A DNA stretch of 7,417 nt, from the NCBI GenBank assembly GCA_002385825.1, contig DGEG01000075.1, positions 1-7,417 on the forward strand. The letters run 5' to 3'. The notes beneath the pieces were generated by a model, which saw nothing but the letters and a program-made list of their open reading frames with translations, made no database searches and was not told where the DNA came from. The position numbers and the translations under genes are program-made. Positions within the stretch are counted from its first letter, which is position 1; every line of letters starts with the position of its first letter. Source of the stretch: Firmicutes bacterium UBA3932 (lineage in GTDB: Bacteria > Bacillota > Clostridia > Peptostreptococcales > Anaerovoracaceae). Shown here in pieces: positions 1 to 5,366 of this stretch.

Positions 1-53
1 TTCGTGGCCAAAAATGAGGATTCTAAAATGGCCATTGACAGAACCTTTGAAGA
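1..53 (+). other. Left-edge segment, possible end of an upstream gene
   Basis: No gene can be assigned here. One frame is open from base 1 to a TGA at 79-81 (26 codons), a second is open further still, and the third stops at 15-17. The open 26-codon frame runs straight through the hairpin at 54-65, which argues against it being coding to its end. If an upstream gene enters the window, the frame stopping at 15-17, about 36 bp before the terminator-like hairpin, would be the more natural end. The visible residues match no family I recognise. Confidence 0.2.
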
Positions 54-77
54 TCCCGAAAGGGAGTTTTTGTTTTT
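54..77 (+). terminator. Short terminator-like hairpin upstream of the restriction cassette
   Basis: TCCC (54-57) pairs with GGGA (62-65) around a GAAA tetraloop, followed by a T-rich run (67-77) broken by one G. The four-pair stem is short, so termination may be weak. It would separate the cassette from whatever lies upstream. The core CCCGAAAGGGAGTTTT (55-70) is repeated exactly at 3962-3977 after the last gene of the cassette, where the left arm is longer and the hairpin stronger. Confidence 0.5.
55..70 (+). repeat. Direct repeat, left copy flanking the R-M cassette
   Basis: CCCGAAAGGGAGTTTT is identical to 3962-3977. Similarity continues into the T-rich tails (TGTTTTT against ATTTTT), but the sequences further out diverge. 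The two copies bracket the promoter and all four cassette genes, about 3.9 kb. This could be a boundary left by insertion at, or recombination between, terminators, or two unrelated but similar terminators. Confidence 0.6.
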
Positions 78-81
78 ATGA

Positions 82-112
82 AATTAACTTAATTGTAATT
101 GTATGTTCATAC
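82..112. promoter_or_regulatory. Two short palindromes upstream of the methyltransferase promoter
   Basis: AATTAA-C-TTAATT (82-94) and GTATG-TT-CATAC (101-112) are perfect short inverted repeats in an AT-rich non-coding stretch 60-90 bp upstream of the predicted -35. They could be protein-binding sites, for example for the helix-turn-helix on the methyltransferase. AT-rich palindromes are common by chance, and nothing else in the sequence supports an operator role. Confidence 0.25.
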
Positions 113-174
113 TTATAGCGTATATCTTTCTTGTCCGTTATTTCCCCAAAATTCCGTTTTGTTCTCAAAAAAGC

Positions 175-202
175 TTGCTATTTAATTCTCGTATGGTATA
201 AT
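175..202 (+). promoter_or_regulatory. Promoter of the restriction-modification operon
   Basis: A perfect -10 TATAAT (197-202) carries the extended -10 element TG one base upstream (194-195). A plausible -35, TTGCTA (175-180), lies 16 bp away. Transcription would start near 209, downstream of the TTG codon at 131 and just upstream of the ribosome binding site at 217-224, so the promoter helps fix the methyltransferase start at 233. The -10 is itself part of a palindrome, TATAA-T-TTATA (197-207), which could let a bound regulator block polymerase; that role is inferred. Confidence 0.75.
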
Positions 203-216
203 TTATATCAAAATAA

Positions 217-224
217 GTGGAGGG
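217..224 (+). promoter_or_regulatory. Ribosome binding site deciding the methyltransferase start
   Basis: GTGGAGGG lies 8 bases before the ATG at 233. It favours this start over the in-frame TTG at 131, which lies upstream of the promoter and would add 34 residues with no counterpart in the family. Confidence 0.8.
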
Positions 225-232
225 ACCTATTT

Positions 233-1510
233 ATGCACACGGATCTATTAACCGTTTCTCAAGCCGCTAAATATTTGCAATTATCGGAGAAAACAGTGCG
301 CCGTCTTATAAAAAACGGTGATTTGCAAGCGTCAAGAATAGGTACTCGTACATGGAGAATTCGCGCAAGTGATATTGATAAGTACATTGAGTCTTCATTG
401 AATTGTAACGGTCGGACGGACAAAACGCAAAATGCGGTAGTTGAGAAGATGGAAGAGAAAACCGCACCGCGCCTTATTTCACTTTTTTCGGGTTGCGGAG
501 GAATGGATCTTGGATTCAAACAAGCAGGCTTTAATATTGTATGGGCAAATGATTTTGACCCGGATGCCCAGGCGGTATATTCTCTTAATATCGGGAAAAT
601 AGATGGCAGAGACATATTAACGGTAAAGGAAGATGAAATCCCAGATGGAGACATCATAACTGCAGGCTTTCCGTGCCAGCCGTTCTCCAATGCCGGGAAT
701 CGAAAAGGCGTTCATGACTCGCGCGGAATGTTATATAAAGAATGCCTGCGCATCATTGAAAAAAAGATGCCTAAAGTCATAGTGCTCGAAAACGTTAAGG
801 GTTTGTTGTCAACATATTACATAGATGGCCGAAAATTAGTGGATGTCATTATCGATGATTTGTCAATGATGAACGGTAAAGGGTATAACGTTGTTTGTAA
901 GTTGGTAAACGCCTCCGATTACGGTGTCCCACAAAATAGAGAAAGGGTGTTTTTTGTAGGTGTACGTAAGGATTTGGGAGTTGAATTCAAATTCCCGCCA
1001 AAACAAAGCAAAGACAATTTGACGCTTCGTCATATTTTAGATGTTCCTCAAAATGCGAAAAATCATGTAGACTGGCCATTGTCTCCGCAAGCATTGAAAA
1101 TGATAGAATTGATTCCGGAAGGCGGGTCATGGAAGGACATTCCTTATGAACAACTGCCGCCGCGCTTCCAAAGGATTAGAGATAATATGAAAAGATACCG
1201 CTCTCCTAATTTTTACCGGAGATTTTCACGAGATGAAATATGCGGAACGATAACGGCATCTGCCCAACCCGAGAACTGTGGCATAATCCATCCGATCGAA
1301 AACCGAAGATTCACCGTTCGTGAAATCGCCCGTATACAGACTTTTCCCGATGATTTTGAGTTCATAACGGACACTTCGAAAAATATAACGGCTATGTACA
1401 AGGTTATTGGAAACGCCGTTCCGGTAAGATTGGCATATAATCTTGCTGTCGCGATCATGGATCAGGTTTTTAATAATAACGAAAATAAGGAAAAAGAACT
1501 AAAGGAGTAA
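233..1510 (+). CDS. DNA cytosine-5 methyltransferase with N-terminal helix-turn-helix
   Basis: This 425-residue enzyme should transfer a methyl group from S-adenosylmethionine to C5 of cytosine at a specific site, protecting host DNA from the neighbouring nucleases. The C5-methyltransferase motifs occur in order: motif I FSGCGGMDLGF (85-95), motif IV GFPCQPFS with catalytic Cys148, motif VI ENV (186-188), motif VIII QNRER (234-238), a target-recognition region at about 246-335, motif IX around 358-377, and motif X with IGNAVP (392-397). Residues 5-52 (TVSQAAKYLQLSEKTVRRLI onward) form an excisionase/MerR-type helix-turn-helix, an uncommon fusion that may let the protein regulate its own operon. 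The ATG at 233 is chosen from its ribosome binding site and promoter. The stop lies 5 bp before the next gene. The methylation site cannot be read from the sequence. Confidence 0.95.
   Translation: MHTDLLTVSQAAKYLQLSEKTVRRLIKNGDLQASRIGTRTWRIRASDIDKYIESSLNCNGRTDKTQNAVVEKMEEKTAPRLISLFSGCGGMDLGFKQAGFNIVWANDFDPDAQAVYSLNIGKIDGRDILTVKEDEIPDGDIITAGFPCQPFSNAGNRKGVHDSRGMLYKECLRIIEKKMPKVIVLENVKGLLSTYYIDGRKLVDVIIDDLSMMNGKGYNVVCKLVNASDYGVPQNRERVFFVGVRKDLGVEFKFPPKQSKDNLTLRHILDVPQNAKNHVDWPLSPQALKMIELIPEGGSWKDIPYEQLPPRFQRIRDNMKRYRSPNFYRRFSRDEICGTITASAQPENCGIIHPIENRRFTVREIARIQTFPDDFEFITDTSKNITAMYKVIGNAVPVRLAYNLAVAIMDQVFNNNENKEKELKE
1501..1507 (+). promoter_or_regulatory. Ribosome binding site at the end of the methyltransferase gene
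   Basis: AAAGGAG sits in the last codons of the methyltransferase gene, immediately before its TAA and 8 bases before the ATG at 1516. This suggests translational coupling between the methyltransferase and the LAGLIDADG-like protein. Confidence 0.75.
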
Positions 1511-1515
1511 GATTT

Positions 1516-2907
1516 ATGGATACTGATAAGGCATATTTGCTGGGTCTGATAATAGGCGGGGGAATATTTGGTGACAATACCAATGTTTTTAGAATTCGCC
1601 TTCCATACAGAAAATGGGGCTCTTACCTCGAAAATCCGCAGCGTGCGGGACAAATCGCGGGAGACATATTTCGTAAAGTCGGGCAAATGTTCCGAGCCAT
1701 CTATAATCTTACCGTTCAGTACGAGGCAATGCCAGGCGGAACTTGGACGATTCTATGCGAGGGAGACACAACGGCTTTACGAGATGACTTGTTGCACTAT
1801 GGCATCGTGTGCGAAGGGGATTTAAAAGAGAACGCGGACATAAGTAAAATTATTGACGATTTGGTTGATGATAATTTAAAGCGCCGTTTTGTCGCCGGAC
1901 TTGCGGATACGATAGGCAGCATGGCGAGGTCGCAACGGCGATTTACGGACGAACATCAAATATTGTCTCTTGAAATCAAAGGATATAATTACAAGCTGGT
2001 TTGTGATTTATGCCGCTTGTTATATAGTATAAACTGTATCCCAGATCAAGTGAATTGGAACCACCCGAACATCCACTGTCCGAGCAATCCGTATTATCGG
2101 CAATGGAATAAAGGTTTTAAGCTCAGAATCCTGCTCGATCAGTTCGCTCGATTTGGAGCTTTTGCTTTTCGGACAAAGGTAGAGACTGCGAATGAAAATC
2201 GAAGACTACAACAACAGACTCATACGGCTGAAAGATGCGAAACAAGAGCGGTGCATGTGACCCCGTCAACGGTACATCCGGCCGAAAACGATCCTCGATT
2301 ACCTGATGAGATACGAGGAGGACATTATATTCATTTTCGGCATTTTTGCGCCGTAATGCGATGCGAACATGCCCCGTATAGCGAGATAAACAAATACTTT
2401 GACAATTTGGGGGAAATCGTCAATCCCTTCCCTATCCTATGTAAAGAATCTTATTTGAGAATAGAAGAAATTATCAGATCTGACGATCTGTTATCTCGAA
2501 GGAATTATGATATCTTAAGCATTGATATATCTTCACTATTGTCTCTTTATAACGATAACCCGTTACTTCTGTTATTTGGGAACTCCCCGAAAAACGGGTA
2601 TCCGATCACCGAGATTCTGAAAGCCGTTGCCTATATAATCGCTGATGATGACGAATTGAACGGCAGGAGACCAAAAGGGGGATATATTCAGATCATTGAG
2701 CGACATATTCAATGCACTCCGAATTTACGCATTGAGTTTAGAAAACCGGATTTGCTCACCCCATTGGTAATAGTGGGTAACGGAAAGGGAGCGCTGGTAG
2801 GAGCGGTAAATCCTGATGTATATGAACGCCTGATCACACGTTCGCCCGACAATGAATATAAGTTGCTCGTCAGGCGTATTACCGAGGATGACTTGCGAAA
2901 TGGCTAA
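1516..2907 (+). CDS. LAGLIDADG-like protein, putative DNA-recognition part of the restriction system
   Basis: This 463-residue soluble protein resembles LAGLIDADG homing endonucleases in its N-terminal half. One LAGLIDADG-like helix is YLLGLIIGGG (7-16) and a second is FVAGLADTIGS (125-135), each followed by basic and beta-rich sequence as in the DNA-binding saddle of this fold. The acidic residue normally at the eighth motif position is Gly15 in the first helix and Ile133 in the second, so metal-dependent cleavage by this domain is doubtful. Residues about 225-463 form a second region I do not recognise, with a charged linker near 225-265 and a glycine-rich stretch near 420-430. The gene lies between the methyltransferase and a small PD-(D/E)XK nuclease, overlapping the latter by 8 bp. 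The likely role is site recognition for restriction, possibly as a complex with that nuclease. It could instead be a still-active or decayed homing endonuclease. The reading frame is certain; the function is inferred. Confidence 0.65.
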   Translation: MDTDKAYLLGLIIGGGIFGDNTNVFRIRLPYRKWGSYLENPQRAGQIAGDIFRKVGQMFRAIYNLTVQYEAMPGGTWTILCEGDTTALRDDLLHYGIVCEGDLKENADISKIIDDLVDDNLKRRFVAGLADTIGSMARSQRRFTDEHQILSLEIKGYNYKLVCDLCRLLYSINCIPDQVNWNHPNIHCPSNPYYRQWNKGFKLRILLDQFARFGAFAFRTKVETANENRRLQQQTHTAERCETRAVHVTPSTVHPAENDPRLPDEIRGGHYIHFRHFCAVMRCEHAPYSEINKYFDNLGEIVNPFPILCKESYLRIEEIIRSDDLLSRRNYDILSIDISSLLSLYNDNPLLLLFGNSPKNGYPITEILKAVAYIIADDDELNGRRPKGGYIQIIERHIQCTPNLRIEFRKPDLLTPLVIVGNGKGALVGAVNPDVYERLITRSPDNEYKLLVRRITEDDLRNG

Positions 2908-3481
2908 AGAACGTCATGAAGTTACATATTATCCCGAAATTCAAAATTTCATAGAAACACAGATCAAAAGCAATTTTCGAGCAAAATGCCTTCGCGAACT
3001 CGAGATGTTTTGGGGTATTGGTGAGCTAAAATCGAATCTTCAACGCATCCTCTCCGAAAACCCGGAAAAATGTGACTGTGCTAAAGATTTTATCCAGCGA
3101 ACCCCGCCGTTGAATCTTGATATCTTTGCATTGGTCACGGATGGAATAAAATATGAGCTAATTATTCTCGAGGTAAAAAAAATGAAAAGCGCGGGATTGA
3201 AAGAATGGTCGCAACTTATTGGATATTGTCTTGTTTCGGGGGCTAAATTCGGTTTGTTGGTCAATATAGACAATGGTGCAAGTTATCGACTAGATCAACT
3301 TCTTTCGACTGAAGAGCATCTATTCCATATCCGGACGATAGTTGGTGATGAGATCCGCCAACATTTCCTCGGATTTATGCAATGGGACAGTGTATCGAAA
3401 TGCTTTGATTACAGCAATCTTGGAATCATTAAATCCTTGTCGGAGTTAACAAACAAGCTCATATCGGAGTTTTCGCAATAA
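2900..3481 (+). CDS. PD-(D/E)XK nuclease, putative restriction endonuclease subunit
   Basis: This 193-residue protein carries a recognisable PD-(D/E)XK core: Asp74 in LNLDIFAL, then a hydrophobic strand ending ILEVKK with Glu91 and Lys93 as the E-x-K pair, then Q-x-x-x-Y (Gln105 to Tyr109, in WSQLIGYCL), the helix motif often seen after the active site in restriction and RecB-like nucleases. It would cut DNA using divalent metal ions. No separate DNA-binding domain is visible, consistent with a partner giving specificity. The ATG at 2900 overlaps the stop of the preceding gene (ATGGCTAA), which implies coupled translation and favours a physical complex. In-frame ATGs at 2852 and 2888 are less likely: the first lies deep in the upstream gene, and at the second the GAGG (2884-2887) is too close. 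From the chosen start that GAGG is 12 bases away, rather far. Confidence 0.75.
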   Translation: MAKERHEVTYYPEIQNFIETQIKSNFRAKCLRELEMFWGIGELKSNLQRILSENPEKCDCAKDFIQRTPPLNLDIFALVTDGIKYELIILEVKKMKSAGLKEWSQLIGYCLVSGAKFGLLVNIDNGASYRLDQLLSTEEHLFHIRTIVGDEIRQHFLGFMQWDSVSKCFDYSNLGIIKSLSELTNKLISEFSQ

Positions 3482-3505
3482 CGAGTGTTATCTGGGGATG
3501 ATATC

Positions 3506-3934
3506 ATGGACGTTTTAACGCCGGAGCAAAGGCGCAAAGCGATGCAGGCCGTAAAATCGAAAGACACGTTGTTAGAACTCAGATTAAGAAAGAAACTATG
3601 GGAAAAGGGATATAGATATAGAAAAAACTACAAGGGATTACCTGGAACGCCGGATATCGTGTTAACTAAATGCAAAATTGCAATCTTTTGCGACTCTGAG
3701 TTCTGGCATGGTTATAATTGGGCCGAAGAAAAGAAACATATTCACACCAATAAGGAATTTTGGACGCGGAAAATTGAAAGAAACATTGAACGAGATAGAG
3801 AAGTTACGAAGGAGCTGGAGTCACAAGGCTGGATCGTACTTCGGTTCTGGGGACGAGAGATTCAGAAAAACCTTGATGGTTGCATAAGAAGGATCGAAGA
3901 AGCAATCCAAAAAAGAAAGTCTGAACAAATATAA
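3506..3934 (+). CDS. vsr: Vsr-family endonuclease (very short patch repair type)
   Basis: This 142-residue protein matches the Vsr family in length and motif order. Vsr nicks DNA 5' of the T in T:G mismatches formed when 5-methylcytosine deaminates, and commonly travels with C5 methyltransferases. Visible landmarks are the N-terminal RRKAMQAVKSKDT, Glu24, LPGTPDIV with catalytic Asp50, the FWH block (66-68), and KIERNIERDREV with Asp97, followed by GWIVLRFWG. In place of the Thr-His of the E. coli enzyme (THGCFWHH), this protein has Asp63-Ser64 (CDSEFWHG), typical of a broad Vsr-like branch whose members may not all be mismatch enzymes. The start at 3506 has GGGG 8 bases upstream (3494-3497); a GTG at 3485 would add seven residues. 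It follows the nuclease gene by 24 bp and ends the operon. Confidence 0.9.
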   Translation: MDVLTPEQRRKAMQAVKSKDTLLELRLRKKLWEKGYRYRKNYKGLPGTPDIVLTKCKIAIFCDSEFWHGYNWAEEKKHIHTNKEFWTRKIERNIERDREVTKELESQGWIVLRFWGREIQKNLDGCIRRIEEAIQKRKSEQI

Positions 3935-3957
3935 TACCTTATAGATGAGTGTTCAGG

Positions 3958-3983
3958 ACTCCCCGAAAGGGAGTTTTATTTTT
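3958..3983 (+). terminator. Rho-independent terminator of the R-M operon
   Basis: ACTCCC (3958-3963) pairs perfectly with GGGAGT (3969-3974) around a CGAAA loop. A T-rich run to 3983, broken by one A, follows. It lies 23 bp after the Vsr stop codon and should end the four-gene transcript. Confidence 0.85.
3962..3977 (+). repeat. Direct repeat, right copy flanking the R-M cassette
   Basis: Identical to 55-70 and forming the right half of the terminator at 3958-3983. See the left copy for interpretation. Confidence 0.6.
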
Positions 3984-3990
3984 GCTAAAA

Positions 3991-4000
3991 GGGGGTGCGG
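3991..4000 (+). repeat. Copy of the IS3 terminal sequence and IS256 target duplication
   Basis: GGGGGTGCGG here is identical to 5339-5348. The right copy is the beginning of the IS3 element's left inverted repeat. The simplest reading is that the IS3 end once lay here and the IS256 element inserted into it, duplicating 8 bp (GGGGGTGC, 3991-3998 and 5339-5346); the following GG would match by coincidence because the IS256 end also begins with GG. Confidence 0.6.
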
Positions 4001-4021
4001 TCTGTCCCAAATTCTGTGTAA
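3999..4021 (+). repeat. IS256 left terminal inverted repeat
   Basis: It begins GGTCTGTCCC and ends CTGTGTAA. It pairs imperfectly with 5315-5338; the best agreement is in the CCC block and the inner GTGTAA. Confidence 0.6.
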
Positions 4022-4061
4022 CTCCGAAAACTGGTGAAAAACAGGGCAAAGTTTTTTATCT

Positions 4062-4087
4062 GCGGCAGCGGTCTAATTCGCTGCCGC
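4062..4087. repeat. Perfect 9-bp stem-loop downstream of the IS256 transposase
   Basis: GCGGCAGCG (4062-4070) and CGCTGCCGC (4079-4087) form a perfect GC-rich stem with an 8-base loop. It lies inside the element, between the transposase stop and the left terminal repeat. Neither strand has a T-run directly after it, so it is not a standard terminator, but it could hinder readthrough into or out of the element. Confidence 0.6.
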
Positions 4088-4157
4088 TATCTTTCAACAT
4101 AGCGCCGATGAGGATAATTGTCAACGGCGTTCTCAGGTTTGCTCCTGACAGGCGTGC

Positions 4158-5297
4158 TTATTCCACCGGCATCCGGTCGGCGAAAAACACGGACAGCTGG
4201 GCATAGATTATACTCCAATCCTGCCGCCGGCCCGTCCACTTTTTCGTAATGTCCACCATGGCCAGATACAGCATTTTCAAAAGGCTGTCGTCCGTTGGAA
4301 AGACGGATTTGGACTTGGTCACCTTTCGCAACTGGCGGTTGAAACCTTCTATCGCATTGGTGGTATAGATAAGCCGTCGTACCTCCTGCGGATACTTGAA
4401 ATAGGTGCTCAGGTTCGGCCAGTTGTCACGCCAGGACTGGGAAATCTTCGGGTATTTCTTGTCCCAGCGGCTCGAAAAAGCATCCAGAGCGTCCAATGCG
4501 GCCTGCTCGTCCACGGCGGCGTAAACAGCCTTCAGGTCGGCCATGAGAGCCTTCATGTCCTTGTAGGAAACATATTTGCTGGAGTTACGCAGCTGATGAA
4601 TGATGCAGTTTTGAACTTCGGTCCTGGGATATACCGCTTCAATCGCATTGGTGAAGCCGGCCAGATTGTCCGTGCAGGCGATAAAGATATCTTCCACTCC
4701 CCGGTTTTTCAGCCCGTTGAGCACTGTGGCCCAGAACTTGGCGCTCTCATTTTCGCCTACCCACATCCCCAGGACGTCCTTTTTCCCGTCCAGATTTATG
4801 CCTATCGCAATGTATACCGCTTTCTTCACTATCTGCCCTTCGCTGCGGACATGGTAGTGGATGGCGTCCAGAAACACCTCTGCGTAGACAGCCTCCAGAG
4901 GACGCTGCTGCCACTCCTTCGCTATGGGAAGAATCTTATCCGTGATGCGGCTGACGGTTGTATCCGAGACTTCTATGCCGTATATGTCCCGTATATGTTC
5001 CTCTATATCCCCGGTGGTCATACCCTTGGCGTACATGGACAGTATCTTTTCTTCTATATCCTGGCTTATGCTCGACTGGTTCTTTTTTAGTATCTGCGGT
5101 TCAAATTCGCCTTTCCGGTCCCGGGGCACGGAGACGTCCACGTCTCCGAAACTGGTGCGCTAAGTCTTGCTGCTGTAGCCGTTCCGGCTGTTACCCGTTT
5201 TCTTGTTCTTGTAGTCGTACTTGCTGTAGCCTAATTCCTCGTCCAGTTCCGCTTCCAGGCCGTTTTCCATAAACTCGGCAATGGTTTCCTTGAACAG
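4158..5297 (-). pseudogene. IS256-family (mutator-type) transposase, broken
   Basis: The intact part encodes 327 residues from an internal GTG at 5141 and contains the IS256 catalytic triad: Asp92 in FLDAIHY, Asp158 in CTDNLAGF and Glu265 in NAIEGFNRQLRK, plus the C-x2-H pair Cys179/His182. The same frame continues upstream with clear family sequence (LFKETIAEF, GYSKYDYKNK, NSRNGYSSKT), but a TAG at 5160-5162 stands where the family normally has Leu in KTLRTSFGD. In addition only about 15 bp separate the terminal repeat from LFKETIAEF, so roughly the first 40 residues of a normal ~400-residue protein are missing. The GTG at 5141 lies within a conserved motif and is not a real start. Transposition from this copy is not expected unless an active relative supplies the enzyme. 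Confidence 0.9.
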
Positions 5298-5314
5298 AAC
5301 ACAACATCGGAGGT

Positions 5315-5338
5315 TTACACAATTTTAGGGATGGTCTC
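5315..5338 (-). repeat. IS256 right terminal inverted repeat
   Basis: Read on the - strand it begins GAGACCATCCC and ends TTGTGTAA, pairing imperfectly with 3999-4021. The IS3 end begins at the next base (5339). Confidence 0.6.
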
Positions 5339-5351
5339 GGGGGTGCGGACA
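5339..5351 (+). repeat. IS3 left terminal inverted repeat
   Basis: GGGGGTGCGGACA is the exact reverse complement of 6935-6947. Beyond these 13 bases the two ends agree only partly. Confidence 0.8.
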
Positions 5352-5366
5352 TTTTTTTGGAGTTTT

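Larger units (their letters stand above)
3999..5338 (-). mobile_element. IS256-family insertion sequence, inactive
   Basis: About 1.34 kb, bounded by imperfect inverted repeats: 3999-4021 at the left and 5315-5338 (read on the - strand) at the right. Both contain CCC, an AT-rich stretch and the inner GTGTAA typical of IS256-family ends. It contains one transposase gene that is broken (4158-5297). An 8-bp duplication flanks it, the size usual for the family. To the eye it is more GC-rich than the restriction genes, which suggests a different recent history. Exact ends are uncertain by a few bases. Confidence 0.75.

Noticed and set aside
131..232. N-terminal extension of the methyltransferase from a TTG at 131
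   Set aside because: It lies upstream of a strong promoter and of the ribosome binding site at 217-224, and the 34 extra residues do not resemble the family.
259..690. Long open frame on the - strand inside the methyltransferase gene
   Set aside because: It is a shadow of the real gene, with no family motifs and no ribosome binding site of its own.
2475..2490. Inverted repeat CAGATC-TGAC-GATCTG inside the LAGLIDADG-like gene
   Set aside because: A small hairpin within coding sequence, with no T-run and no link to a gene start; probably incidental.
1516..2907. Intein or intron origin for the LAGLIDADG-like gene
   Set aside because: The gene is free-standing with its own ribosome binding site, the flanking genes are complete rather than split, and no splicing motifs are visible at its ends.
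3949..4206. 85-codon + strand open frame after the Vsr gene
   Set aside because: It crosses the operon terminator, the IS256 end and the transposase 3' region, so it cannot be a natural gene.
4596..5272. Several + strand open frames opposite the IS256 transposase
   Set aside because: They are antisense shadows of the GC-rich transposase sequence with low-complexity, Cys/Ser/Arg-rich translations.
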